A DNA stretch of 64,000 bases from JAIROC01 sp031553535 (GCA_031553535.1 JAVBLM010000015.1:1-64000), one strand, 5' to 3'. Shown: positions 17,576 to 26,661, counted from the first letter of the stretch. Made by a program: numbers and translations. Notes: generated from the sequence alone by a model not told the origin.

Positions 17576-18331
17576 CTAATTTTCTTTTTCAATTGCTGTC
17601 CAGCAACTTTTTATTAAAGATAATGTTTTATTATCCTCCTCACGAATAATAGCTTGCAAAAAGACAGTTTCTTTTTCTATATATGTTTCAATATAACATT
17701 TGTCATGGATCCGGGATTCCGAAACAAAATTAATACTTATCTCACTAAGTATGTGATTTTGTTGAAACTCGAAAGGTATGCAATCCATTGCCCATTGTAC
17801 ATAACGTGTATTGTTGACATGTTGGTTCATGTCGATATCGCTTGGTTTGACCGGAAATAATTTTCCAATAGCAGGAGTGGAATCGGGCAGCCTTATTTTC
17901 TCCGGTTTTTGTTTAATGGCATGTTTGTTTGAAATTATTGAGAATTTTTCCACAAAATCATTCATTGATATGGCCTTGTGATCGTTCATGTTTAATATAT
18001 GCCAGGAAGAAGTTGCAGAGATAACGGATGAATTACTACTGTCGAAAAGTTCGAAATCGCGGTAAGCAGTTAACAGCTCCGGTTGTTTACCCCATGTCTC
18101 CAGGCGGATTTCTTCCCCCCACTGCGGCATGCGATGAATAATGGCATGCACTTTTGCAAGGACCCAGAATTCTTGTTTTAGAGCAAGATCGTGCCATCCG
18201 AAACCTTTTGATTGGGCGTGCTTTCCTGCACTTTCCTGCAAGAAACAAAAAAGAAATATTGGGGCCAATTTTTGAGCAAAATCAGCATGGTAAGAGGTTA
18301 CTTCATAATGATCAATATGTATATTTTCCAT
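17576..18331 (-). CDS. Acyl-ACP thioesterase (FatA/FatB-type), copy 1
   Basis: 251 residues, double hot-dog fold of PF01643. Hydrolyses acyl-ACP to release fatty acids, probably for lipid turnover or acyl-chain supply. N-terminal hot-dog: LQESAGKHAQSKGFGWHDL and FWVLAKVHAIIHRMPQWGE. The second hot-dog carries the catalytic motif D-x-N-Q-H in PSDIDMNQHVNNTRYVQW, with Asp, Asn and His all in place. A second, more divergent thioesterase is encoded at 24732-25439. Single gene; no terminator seen. Confidence 0.88.
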   Translation of the reverse strand: MENIHIDHYEVTSYHADFAQKLAPIFLFCFLQESAGKHAQSKGFGWHDLALKQEFWVLAKVHAIIHRMPQWGEEIRLETWGKQPELLTAYRDFELFDSSNSSVISATSSWHILNMNDHKAISMNDFVEKFSIISNKHAIKQKPEKIRLPDSTPAIGKLFPVKPSDIDMNQHVNNTRYVQWAMDCIPFEFQQNHILSEISINFVSESRIHDKCYIETYIEKETVFLQAIIREEDNKTLSLIKSCWTAIEKEN

Positions 18332-18478
18332 AAACAGGTAAAAACTTTTCTTAAAAACGGTTTATGTTTTCCTTTATTGCCCGGAAGTAAGAAACTGCAA
18401 ATTAGAATTTCAGTTAATTCCTTTTATAAAGATGGAGAGAAATATTAACTGCTTGATATTAGCGGCTTAATAGTATTA

Positions 18479-19024
18479 TCAGTAGGACTTAACATTACCT
18501 CCGACACATAGTATACAATCATCAATATGAGAGTATTCTTTTGTGCCTTCGCTGTAGTTGAGTATATTCCCATTTTTGTCACATATAATTGAAACAGGGA
18601 CATGATGCATTAATTTATAATCATCTAAAAGTAGGTTTAATAATTTGTGTATTCGGATATTATCCAAGCCGCCTCTACTTTTAATTCTAAATGTAGGATA
18701 AAGACATTGGCTTTCCATAAGGATTGATTTCAATTCGTTTTTATTCCCATAAAAAATAGAGACAAAACCGATACTGTCCGGTTTTTGTTGCAAATAGGGA
18801 GCAACATCTTCTGTAAAATGCTGACAGCTTTCATCACACCACTCCGTCCATAGGTATATAATTGTACGGTTGTTATGTGTAATAATGCTGTCAATCTTAT
18901 GATACTCAAAATCGCGTATGTTTACAACATTCGATTTGTCAGAGATAGTGTGATTACAGCATGTAAAACTAAAGAATAATGCTCCAATTATCAAGCTTGC
19001 CAGTGCAAATTTCAAACAATACAT
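18479..19024 (-). CDS. Thioredoxin-like lipoprotein with CxxxC motif
   Basis: 181 residues from ATG 19024; the longer frame would use TTG 19030. Signal MYCLKFALASLIIGALFFSF then TCC suggests a lipoprotein. The segment TIIYLWTEWCDESCQHF sits where thioredoxins have WCxxC, but here the cysteines are spaced CDESC (three residues between), so normal CxxC redox chemistry is doubtful. Later segments VPVSIICDKNGNILNYSEG fit the cis-Pro strand of a thioredoxin fold. The C-terminus ends DDCILCVGGNVKSY, with two more cysteines. It may be an AhpC/TlpA-type periplasmic protein; substrate unknown. Confidence 0.6.
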   Translation of the reverse strand: MYCLKFALASLIIGALFFSFTCCNHTISDKSNVVNIRDFEYHKIDSIITHNNRTIIYLWTEWCDESCQHFTEDVAPYLQQKPDSIGFVSIFYGNKNELKSILMESQCLYPTFRIKSRGGLDNIRIHKLLNLLLDDYKLMHHVPVSIICDKNGNILNYSEGTKEYSHIDDCILCVGGNVKSY

Positions 19025-19035
19025 GACCAATCATT

Positions 19036-19218
19036 TTAAATTATACTCCTTAATAACAAAACCTTTTCCATCCCGCCAAAGTCGGTTTGGATAGCATATT
19101 TTCCTTCAACAATTTTCCCCCTTTTATCAAGGAGAAAAGTAAGAATATTTAATGCCAAAAGTAATCTGTTTTTATCATGAAAGCAACAATAAAAAATATT
19201 TATTTCGGCTTGAATCAC
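19036..19218 (-). pseudogene. Possible remnant of a second redoxin-type gene
   Basis: A 60-codon open frame ends 11 bp upstream of the thioredoxin-like gene. Its middle, LTFLLDKRGKIVEGKYAI, resembles the strand after the cis-Pro loop of TlpA-like proteins, and QTDFGGMEKVLLLRSII could be the following helix. No thioredoxin active site or signal peptide is present upstream. It could be a decayed gene end or a chance frame. The rest of 19219-19350 is AT-rich without features. Confidence 0.25.
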
Positions 19219-19350
19219 AGCCTATTGTTTGCTTATTATATTTTATCTGTTTATTTTCAAGAAAAATTCGGAAAGATTATGTAGAAAAATCGAAATATAA
19301 AAAACAACAATCTCGCATTTCAATCGTTTAATGTTGAAGATTTGTAAAAT

Positions 19351-20556
19351 ATGGAAGGTACGGAATTAGTAGTTTTAGTAGGATTAATACGCGCGGATCA
19401 GAATGCGGAAAAAACACATGAATATCTGGATGAATTATCCTTTTTGGCGGAAACAGCCGGCGGGAAAGAAATAAAGAGATTTGTACAGTCTCTTCCTTAT
19501 CCTGATCCTCGTACGTATGTCGGAACGGGAAAATTGAATGAAGTTGCAGCATTTGTCCAGGAAAATGAAATCAACACGGTGGTATTTGATGATGAGTTGA
19601 CCGCCTCTCAGATTCGTAATATAGAGCGGATTATTACAGAATGTAAAATTATTGACAGAACACGCTTGATCCTGGATATTTTTTCCTCACGGGCACAAAC
19701 GGCCCATGCTAAAATACAAGTGGAATTGGCTCAATATGAGTATCTCTTGCCTCGGCTGACAAGAATGTGGACGCACTTGGAAAAACAACGGGGCGGAATT
19801 GGAATGAGAGGCCCGGGAGAAAAAGAAATAGAAACCGACAGGCGAATTGTCCGTAAGCGAATGTCTTTATTGAAAGAACGCTTGAAAGTGATAGATACAC
19901 AAAAAGCAACACAACGAAGTAATCGGGGTGCTTTTGTCCGGGTGGCATTAGTAGGATATACGAACGTTGGCAAATCGACTTTGATGAACTTGTTAAGTAA
20001 ATCGGATGTGTTTGCCGAGAATAAATTGTTTGCGACCTTGGATACAACTGTCCGGAAGGTTGTGTTGGGAAATCTTCCTTTTTTGCTTTCCGATACCGTT
20101 GGATTTATCCGTAAGCTTCCCCATGGCCTGATAGAATCTTTTAAGTCTACATTGGATGAAGTCAGGGAAACAAATTTATTGATTCATGTGGTCGATATCA
20201 GTCATCCTGAATTTGAAGATCAGATTAAAATAGTAGAGCAGACACTGTCTGAGATAGGGGCTTCCGATAAACCGGTGATTTTGGTTTTTAATAAGATAGA
20301 CAACTATAAATGGATACAAAAAGAGGAGGATGATTTAACTCCATCGTCGAAAGAAAATTATTCATTATCGGATCTGAAACGTACATGGATGGCCAAATCG
20401 GAATATCCGGCTGTTTTTATTTCTGCCAAGAAAAAAGAAAACATTACTGAATTGAGGAGGATGATTTACGAAGAAGTAAAAAAACTTCACGTCAAGATAT
20501 ATCCGTATAATAATTTCTTGTGGGACGATATTGAAATTGTTTTTGAAGCAGATTGA
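19351..20556 (+). CDS. hflX: Ribosome-associated GTPase HflX
   Basis: 401 residues. N-terminal HflX domain with PDPRTYVGTGKLNEVAAFV and AQTAHAKIQVELAQYEYLLPRL, then the glycine-rich GGIGMRGPGEKEIETDRR linker. The G domain shows G1 GYTNVGKST, G3 DTVGF and G4 NKID. HflX splits stalled 70S ribosomes under stress. No gene is linked on either side. The stop codon is followed by the AGTTAC-type element (20604), a 9-bp repeat copy and a 42-bp array. Confidence 0.95.
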   Translation: MEGTELVVLVGLIRADQNAEKTHEYLDELSFLAETAGGKEIKRFVQSLPYPDPRTYVGTGKLNEVAAFVQENEINTVVFDDELTASQIRNIERIITECKIIDRTRLILDIFSSRAQTAHAKIQVELAQYEYLLPRLTRMWTHLEKQRGGIGMRGPGEKEIETDRRIVRKRMSLLKERLKVIDTQKATQRSNRGAFVRVALVGYTNVGKSTLMNLLSKSDVFAENKLFATLDTTVRKVVLGNLPFLLSDTVGFIRKLPHGLIESFKSTLDEVRETNLLIHVVDISHPEFEDQIKIVEQTLSEIGASDKPVILVFNKIDNYKWIQKEEDDLTPSSKENYSLSDLKRTWMAKSEYPAVFISAKKKENITELRRMIYEEVKKLHVKIYPYNNFLWDDIEIVFEAD

Positions 20557-20603
20557 TTGTTTTGGTGGTTTATAAATCAGTCATTTATTTTCAATAGAAT
20601 AGT

Positions 20604-20622
20604 AAAAGTTACTCAAGTTACA
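20604..20622 (+). repeat. AGTTAC-type downstream element, copy 1
   Basis: AAAAGTTACTCAAGTTACA, 48 bp after the hflX stop codon. Related minus-strand copies follow the stops at 25534 and 43190 and the array near 42452. Confidence 0.5.
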
Positions 20623-20662
20623 AATTAATAGTTGGGGATAAATGGGTAATGATTAATTTCTA

Positions 20663-20698
20663 CATTTTATCACTTTTGTTTATTTTATCGGCTTTATC
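20663..20698 (-). repeat. 9-bp-period repeat, copy B
   Basis: Four units on the plus strand: CATTTTATC, ACTTTTGTT, TATTTTATC, GGCTTTATC. The unit order matches copy D read on its minus strand. It lies 139 bp before the 42-bp array. Confidence 0.75.
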
Positions 20699-20836
20699 TT
20701 TTCTGTTTGTTGCATGTTGCTTGTTGCGTTTTTTACTTTTCTTGCCGGCCTTGCAGGTTTCCGCGGTTTTTTTTTGAAACTTGAATTAATCATTATTTTT
20801 TCCCTGCGGGGGATATTTTTTCTTCCAATAAGCGCT

Positions 20837-21046
20837 GGAGGTTCCCGAACCCACCCCAGCAATGCTGGACATGGTTTCGGAGGTTCCCGATACCGCCTCA
20901 GCAACTCCGGGCATACTTTCGGAGGTTCCCGAACCCTTCCCAGAAACTCCTGGCATACTTTCAGAAGTTCCTGAGCCCTTTCCGACAATATTCTATATCC
21001 CTACATCTGCAAATACGATCATCCCAAAAATCTTAGGCATACTTCC
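20837..21046. repeat. 42-bp tandem repeat array 1 (five units, last two degenerate)
   Basis: Units at 20837, 20879, 20921, 20963 and 21005, each exactly 42 bp. The first three start GGAGGTTCCCGA and end with G(G/A)CAT(A/G)(C/G)TTTC. The last two are worn, but the fifth still ends GGCATACTTCC in phase. The core TTCGGAGGTTCCCGAA at unit junctions is an imperfect palindrome and resembles the core of array 2. Frames are open on both strands only because 42 is a multiple of 3. No conserved gene is seen. Confidence 0.85.
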
Positions 21047-21182
21047 GGAGATACTTTCTGTTAGTATTCATACCTTCATATTATTTCCCTTTTCGAAACC
21101 GAATCCATCAAATTTCAAAAAGGTTATCGATAGTAGTTATAGGAACATCATAAGTCAAATTTTATTTTCTTGTTGTTAATTA

Positions 21183-21213
21183 TTGCAAAACTTAAAAAAT
21201 CGTATTATCTTTG
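21183..21213 (+). promoter_or_regulatory. Promoter for the DUF6913-C69 gene pair
   Basis: -33 TTG at 21183-21185, 20-bp spacer, -7 TATCTTTG at 21206-21213, 18 bp before ATG 21232. The best complete Bacteroidetes-type promoter in the window. Confidence 0.75.
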
Positions 21214-21231
21214 TAGTCTAAAAGTTGATAA

Positions 21232-21774
21232 ATGAATTTTATTCAAAAACATTATCTGGATCGACAAATAAATAATTTTGTTGAAAAGAGAAGGAAAGAG
21301 CAAACACATATATATACATTAAAGGAGGCAAATTCGATATGTTTCTTCATTACATTTGATACGGTGGACAGATTGGAGGAGCTGATAAAAAGTGTTTCTG
21401 TTTATAACGGGAAAAAAGTGGTAATTATATGCTATTGCCCTTCCAATAAGATTCCGGAAAATATGAATATGGATGATAATGTGTCTTTCTTATACTTTAT
21501 TTTGCGTAAAGATATTAGTCTGACAGGTCGTATAAGCGAACAAATACAAAAGAATGTATTTTCTCAACATTATGATGTTTTTGTAGATGTAGATACCAAT
21601 TCGGATTTGATCTCGTTATATTTGAAAACATTCCCGGATGCGGATTTCCGCATAGGAAGAAATGGGGAATGTGCTACATATTTTGATTTTACATTTTCGG
21701 TAGATCAACACTATACGATAAAAGATTACATATCCAACTTGGAAGTATATTTATCTAAACTAAAAGGAAATTAA
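21232..21774 (+). CDS. DUF6913 family protein
   Basis: 180 residues, cytoplasmic, no signal peptide. Phrases ICFFITFDTVDRLEELIKSV, KVVIICYCPSNKIP and DVFVDVDTNSDLISLYLKTFPDADFRIG match a Bacteroidetes-specific conserved family (DUF6913) of unknown function with an alternating alpha/beta pattern. Its own promoter lies at 21183-21213, and the C69 dipeptidase follows 23 bp downstream, so the two are probably one transcript. Confidence 0.75.
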   Translation: MNFIQKHYLDRQINNFVEKRRKEQTHIYTLKEANSICFFITFDTVDRLEELIKSVSVYNGKKVVIICYCPSNKIPENMNMDDNVSFLYFILRKDISLTGRISEQIQKNVFSQHYDVFVDVDTNSDLISLYLKTFPDADFRIGRNGECATYFDFTFSVDQHYTIKDYISNLEVYLSKLKGN

Positions 21775-21797
21775 TTATAAATTTAAATAAGCTATCA

Positions 21798-23543
21798 ATG
21801 AACAAGAAGAACCTAATTTTCACAGCGATTACTTGTCTGTTGTTTCTGGGAGACAATGTTGTACAGGCATGTACTAATTTTATAGTTACCAAGGGAGCCT
21901 CTAAAGATGGTTCCACGTTTATAACCTATGCGGCTGATTCACATACATTGTATGGAGAATTGTATTATCGTCCGGCAGCAACATACCCGGCCGGAACAAT
22001 GGTCGATATTTATGAATGGGATTCCGGCAAAAAATTGGGACAAATTAAACAGGTATTATCCACTTATTCTGTTGTTGGAAATATAAATGAGCATCAACTT
22101 GCTATTTCCGAAACTACATATGGAGGAAGACCGGAGTTGGTAGATGCTACAGGGATTATCGACTATGGCAGTTTAATATACACTACTCTTCAACGTGCGA
22201 AAAATGCCAGAGAAGCTATTAAGGTAATGGTGGAATTGGTTGCCGAATATGGCTATTGCAGTTCAGGGGAATCATTCTCAATCTCTGATGGAGAAGAAGT
22301 TTGGATATTGGAAATGATCGGAAAAGGAAAGAAAATATTGGATAAGAATGGTCATGTTGATCCTAAGAAAAATACCAAAGGAGCTGTATGGGTAGCTATG
22401 CGCATCCCTGACGGTTATATTTCAGGCCATGCGAACCATGCACGTATTACAACGTTCCCGAAGGAAGACGGTAAAAAATCTATAAGTTGCAAGAATTTAA
22501 GTAAAATATTCAATCCGACTATCGAGGTTGTATATTCTTCAGATGTTATTTCGTATGCCAAGGAAGTTGGATTTTTTACCGGTAAGGATGATGAATTCAG
22601 TTTCTCGGATACTTATGCTCCTTTGGATTTTGGCGCGGCACGCTTCTGCGAAGCTCGCGTATGGGCAGGGTTCCGTAAGGTAAATCCTACCGAGATGGCT
22701 AAATATGAAGACTATGCTCGTGGTGAAAATTTGAAGAACCGTATGCCTTTGTGGATCAAACCGGACAGGCAATTAGGAGTAGAAGATGTAATTGATTTAA
22801 TGCGCGACCATTATGAAGGAACTTCTATGGATATGACGAAAGATAAAGGTGCAGGGCCATTTGTTTGTCCTTACCGTTGGAGACCGATGACATGGGATTA
22901 TCAAGGCGTAAATTATATTCATGAAAGAGCCACTTCAACACAACAGACAGGATTTTCGTTTGTAGCTCAAAGCAGAACAAAATATCCGGCACCGGTAGGA
23001 GGTATTTTATGGTTTGGCGTGGATGATACTTATAGCACTTGCTATGTGCCTATCTTTTGTGGGATCACAAGAATTCCGAACTGCTTTAAAGAAGGAAATG
23101 GAGATATGATGACTTATTCCAATACCTCTGCTTTCTGGCTTTTTAACCAAGTGACTAATTTTGCTTACTTGCGCTATAATGATATGATTGTGGATATACA
23201 AAAAGTACAAAAGGAATTGGAATCCGGTTTCATTGCACAAGTAGCGGAACAATCGGACAAATTTGCAGCGGAATATAACCAAAGTAAGGAAAAGGGAATT
23301 ACTGCCATTAACAATTATTCTAATAAAGCTTCTAACGAAATGTTTAATCGCTGGAGACAATTGAGTGAATACCTATTAGTAAAATATATAGATGGAAATG
23401 TAAAGGTAGAAAAAGACGGTAAGTTTAAGGATAATGGTTATAACAAAACTCTTCCCGAACAACCTGAGCATCCAAGGTATCCGGATTGGTATTATAAGAT
23501 GATTATAGATGATACCGGTGATAATCTGAAAGTAAAAGAATAA
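21798..23543 (+). CDS. C69 family dipeptidase (Ntn hydrolase), exported
   Basis: 581 residues. A signal peptide (MNKKNLIFTAITCLLFLGD through VVQA) ends directly before CTNFIVTKGASKDGSTF. Removal of the signal would expose Cys25 as the N-terminal nucleophile of a peptidase C69 (PepD-like) Ntn hydrolase. The TNFIV and DGST patterns and the segment ISETTYGGR fit the family. The -2 residue before Cys is Gln, which argues against lipoprotein processing. Expected role: dipeptide hydrolysis in the periplasm. A hairpin terminator follows at 23566-23611. Confidence 0.88.
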   Translation: MNKKNLIFTAITCLLFLGDNVVQACTNFIVTKGASKDGSTFITYAADSHTLYGELYYRPAATYPAGTMVDIYEWDSGKKLGQIKQVLSTYSVVGNINEHQLAISETTYGGRPELVDATGIIDYGSLIYTTLQRAKNAREAIKVMVELVAEYGYCSSGESFSISDGEEVWILEMIGKGKKILDKNGHVDPKKNTKGAVWVAMRIPDGYISGHANHARITTFPKEDGKKSISCKNLSKIFNPTIEVVYSSDVISYAKEVGFFTGKDDEFSFSDTYAPLDFGAARFCEARVWAGFRKVNPTEMAKYEDYARGENLKNRMPLWIKPDRQLGVEDVIDLMRDHYEGTSMDMTKDKGAGPFVCPYRWRPMTWDYQGVNYIHERATSTQQTGFSFVAQSRTKYPAPVGGILWFGVDDTYSTCYVPIFCGITRIPNCFKEGNGDMMTYSNTSAFWLFNQVTNFAYLRYNDMIVDIQKVQKELESGFIAQVAEQSDKFAAEYNQSKEKGITAINNYSNKASNEMFNRWRQLSEYLLVKYIDGNVKVEKDGKFKDNGYNKTLPEQPEHPRYPDWYYKMIIDDTGDNLKVKE

Positions 23544-23565
23544 TTTAAGATATGATTTAATAGTA

Positions 23566-23611
23566 AAAATATCCTCTTTGTATTGTCTTGATGAGCAAAG
23601 GGGATATTTTT
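23566..23611 (+). terminator. Terminator after the C69 dipeptidase gene
   Basis: 15-bp stem AAAATATCCTCTTTG (23566-23580) and CAAAGGGGATATTTT (23596-23610) with one G-U wobble and a T-rich end. It lies just upstream of the RNase Z start, so it may also limit read-through. Confidence 0.8.
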
Positions 23612-23627
23612 ATTTAAAAATGAATAG

Positions 23628-24551
23628 ATGGCTTTATATCTAACTATTTTAGGGAGTAGTTCGGCAACGCCCACGTCACATCGTCATCCAAGTGCCTTTA
23701 TTTTGAAGTCGAATAAAAAGAAAGATTACTTTTTGATAGATTGCGGGGAAGGAACACAAATATTAATGCGGCGTGCAAGTATCCGGATGCAACGTATTTC
23801 CCGAATATTTATCAGCCACCTGCATGGCGATCATTTCTTTGGGTTAATAGGTTTTATCTTTACTCAAAATCTTTTAGGGCGTACCGAAGAGTTACATATT
23901 TATGCCCATAAAGCATTGGAGAAGATTATTAAATTGCAGCTTAAAATAGAAAAGACGACTTTATCTTATCCGTTAATTTTCCATACAATAAGCACAAAGA
24001 AGAAAAAGATTTATACGATATATGAAGATGAGGCAATTGAAATAAAAACCTTTCCATTACTTCATAGTGTCCCTACGAATGGTTTTTTGTTTAAAGAAAA
24101 AGGGAGCGGAAGGTTAGTCTCCAAGGAATTCATTTCCAACTATCATCCGACAACGGAGCAAGTAGCAAGCATTAAGCAGGGAGGGGATTTTACTACCAAG
24201 GATGGGACCGTATTATTGAACAAAGATATAACTATCCGCTCGGATGAACAAAAAACATTTGCCTATTGTTCCGATACCGCCTATACCGAAACGATTATCC
24301 CTTATATAAAAGATGTAGATATGTTATATCACGAAGCTACCTTTATGCAGGATATGGCTCAAATTGCAGCAGAAAAGTATCACTCGACAGCACAAGAGGC
24401 AGCGGAAATTGCTAAGCTTGCCCATGTGAAAAGATTACTTATTGGGCACTATTCGGCACGATATAAAGATATTAATCCTTTGCTGGATGAGGCACTGGCT
24501 GTTTTTCCCAATACACTCGCTGCCTTTGAAGGCGCTACTATTAGAATATGA
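23628..24551 (+). CDS. rnz: Ribonuclease Z
   Basis: 307 residues. Metallo-beta-lactamase fold tRNA 3' endonuclease. Signature FISHLHGDHFFGLIGF (HxHxDH zinc site), N-terminal LTILGSSSATPT, substrate-loop region, CSDTAYTETI (Asp ligand), LYHEATF and the final histidine in LLIGHYSARY. Length and order match the short bacterial RNase Z. Only 16 bp separate it from the preceding terminator. Confidence 0.94.
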   Translation: MALYLTILGSSSATPTSHRHPSAFILKSNKKKDYFLIDCGEGTQILMRRASIRMQRISRIFISHLHGDHFFGLIGFIFTQNLLGRTEELHIYAHKALEKIIKLQLKIEKTTLSYPLIFHTISTKKKKIYTIYEDEAIEIKTFPLLHSVPTNGFLFKEKGSGRLVSKEFISNYHPTTEQVASIKQGGDFTTKDGTVLLNKDITIRSDEQKTFAYCSDTAYTETIIPYIKDVDMLYHEATFMQDMAQIAAEKYHSTAQEAAEIAKLAHVKRLLIGHYSARYKDINPLLDEALAVFPNTLAAFEGATIRI

Positions 24552-24731
24552 TATCAGTGATAAACTGTTAGTGATTAATAATTCAAGATTTAAGAAAAAG
24601 CCTGCGGTGTATGGGGTCTGTGGGAAAACCATCCTTGAAGTATAAAAAGATGTACATATAATGCTTGCTCAGGTCAAAGGCACTTACAGGAGTCGTAAAC
24701 GGAGAAATAACCCCGGGCAAAACATAACCTC

Positions 24732-25439
24732 CTAGTTTGAAAATTCCACGACAGAGAACGGTTTGCCTTCCCTGTTATTCAGGCAAATTATCTGTTTGTT
24801 TTCCTGCAGATAGCTAACTGGATGAAAAACATCCCCGTATTTAGCAGGAACTTTATATTCTACCCTTAACCTTTTAGGATAAAAATCATCAGGCAGGTAT
24901 TCATAGGCAATCATGACATATTTTGCATTGTTTACATGATTATAATGATCCAGATGTGATTTTAACACCGGAACCGGTTCCAATGGATGGGATTGAATAG
25001 CAGGAATCTTTATTCTCCGGGGTAAGTATTCCATTTCAAGTTTATCCTCAATAGGTATCGATAATCGTGTTTCTTCCGTTATTTGAGCAGGATGTTCGTT
25101 TTCCAGAAAAACAAATGATCCCATGGCATACGAAATAACACAGGGTTCTCCTTTTTCATTGTATATAACCGTATTTCGGCTACCGAAAACTCTGTTTAAA
25201 TCCCAGACCCATGTTTTAACGATAAGACTTTCTCTTAGCTTCGGCATGTTGACGATATCCATTTGCCTTGATATTATATACATCGCCATGTTCTTTTCAG
25301 CAAATTCCTCTGTGAGCTTTTTTTCTGAATTGATTTGAAAGGAAGAACAATCCTGCATGAAGTCAACCGCTGCGGTTAGAGTCAATTTACCGTCACTTCC
25401 AACATGACTTGTCGATACAAGCTTTTCTAGCTGATACAT
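24732..25439 (-). CDS. Acyl-ACP thioesterase family protein, copy 2
   Basis: 235 residues, double hot-dog PF01643-like. N-terminal hot-dog with LTAAVDFMQDCSSFQINSEK and YIISRQMDIVNMPKLRESL. In the second hot-dog the catalytic region reads SHLDHYNHVNNAKYVM. Aligned on HVNN with copy 1 (DMNQHVNN), the Asn two places before His is Tyr, while Asp and His are kept, so activity may differ. It follows the glycosyltransferase gene on the same strand after 94 bp. Confidence 0.8.
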   Translation of the reverse strand: MYQLEKLVSTSHVGSDGKLTLTAAVDFMQDCSSFQINSEKKLTEEFAEKNMAMYIISRQMDIVNMPKLRESLIVKTWVWDLNRVFGSRNTVIYNEKGEPCVISYAMGSFVFLENEHPAQITEETRLSIPIEDKLEMEYLPRRIKIPAIQSHPLEPVPVLKSHLDHYNHVNNAKYVMIAYEYLPDDFYPKRLRVEYKVPAKYGDVFHPVSYLQENKQIICLNNREGKPFSVVEFSN

Positions 25440-25510
25440 ACCAAATTAGATTATAAATTACGAGAATAAGCGCCACATTTTCTCTTTTCCTTTATTTAAT
25501 TCTTATTACT

Positions 25511-25534
25511 TCCTGTAACTTGTGTAACTTCTGT
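25511..25534 (-). repeat. AGTTAC-type downstream element, copy 2
   Basis: On the minus strand, ACAGAAGTTACACAAGTTAC then AGGA, starting at the stop codon of the glycosyltransferase gene. Nearly identical to the element directly after the stop at 43190. Confidence 0.6.
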
Positions 25535-26658
25535 TAGTTATTATTGAGGTTTTCTATGATTTGCCACAAATCTTCTGCTGATTTATCCCACTGAAAACAA
25601 CTTATACGTTCTTTTCCTTTTGAGATTAAATCATCCCGTAGGTCTTTATCGGTAAAAAGATGTTCCATGCTGGCCGCTATTTCTTCAACGGAAAGCGGAT
25701 TTACCAATAATGCGGCATTTCCTGCAACTTCCGGCATTGCCGTTGTATTGGATGTAATCACGGGTGTTCCACAGGCAAAGGCTTCGACAATGGGAACGCC
25801 AAACCCTTCAAAAAGGGAAGGGTAGAGCAGGGCAAATGAAGAAGAAATAATCTTGTTTAGGTCTGTTGTGGAGACATATCCCGTGAAAACTACATCTTTG
25901 GAAAACGGCATATGCTGCAAAACTGATTTCATCTCTTTATCCCAGTATTTGTTCATACCTGCAAATACGAGTTTTGCGTTATGACCTTTCTTTCGAAACC
26001 GGTCAAAAGCGAGTAATATGTTTGTAACGTTCTTACGCTTATTCGCCGTCCCGACAAATACAAAATAAGGAACGTTATTTGTTAAATTTGTTTGTACCTG
26101 TATTTTTTCTTTTTCCGGTATTTCAAAGAAATCTTCAGCAATACCGTTGTAGGCTATTATTATTCTTTCAGGATTAATATGATATGATTCAATAATATCC
26201 TTCTTTGAAAACTCCGAAACGGTAGCTAGAAAAGCAGCTTTCCCTGCAAAACGGGGAAAGAAAAAGTTGTAGTATTTCCTGTACCAGAAACTGCTGAATC
26301 TGGGGTAATGCAAGAAATTCAGATCATGAATCACATCCAATGTTTTCACATTTGTTCCAAGGCATAACCATCCATCGGGGGAAAAGAAGACATCAATCTT
26401 TTCCTGTTTTAAGGCTCTCCGGATGCCGATTTCAAAATATAATATCCAAAGAAAGGGATGTCTTGCCTGAGGATGTACAATCACAGGCTTTACATTTTCT
26501 CCAAAGATAAATGTATTATCATATTCCCGGTCGAAAAAGAATACAAACTCATGTTCGGGATGAGCATGTACCATACGTTGCAATACTTCGTATGAGAACC
26601 ATGCGATGCCGTCCATCTTTCCTTTCACAAACAGGCGAGTATTTACTCCTATTCGCAT
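25534..26658 (-). CDS. Glycosyltransferase family 4 (GT-B fold)
   Basis: 374 residues. GT4 C-domain with FVGTANKRKNV (nucleotide site), the E-x7-E motif in PSLFEGFGVPIVEAFACGTP, and SNTTAMPEVAGNAALLVNP. The N-domain has RIGVNTRLFVKGKMDGIAWFSYE. It probably transfers a sugar to a surface polysaccharide or lipid; donor and acceptor unknown. ClpC's stop codon is 3 bp upstream, so the two share a transcript, although their functions are unrelated as far as known. Confidence 0.88.
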   Translation of the reverse strand: MRIGVNTRLFVKGKMDGIAWFSYEVLQRMVHAHPEHEFVFFFDREYDNTFIFGENVKPVIVHPQARHPFLWILYFEIGIRRALKQEKIDVFFSPDGWLCLGTNVKTLDVIHDLNFLHYPRFSSFWYRKYYNFFFPRFAGKAAFLATVSEFSKKDIIESYHINPERIIIAYNGIAEDFFEIPEKEKIQVQTNLTNNVPYFVFVGTANKRKNVTNILLAFDRFRKKGHNAKLVFAGMNKYWDKEMKSVLQHMPFSKDVVFTGYVSTTDLNKIISSSFALLYPSLFEGFGVPIVEAFACGTPVITSNTTAMPEVAGNAALLVNPLSVEEIAASMEHLFTDKDLRDDLISKGKERISCFQWDKSAEDLWQIIENLNNN

Positions 26659-26661
26659 TAT

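Noticed and set aside
20680..21179. Proline/serine-rich frames around array 1
   Set aside because: Open in three frames because of the 42-bp period; composition is that of the repeat.
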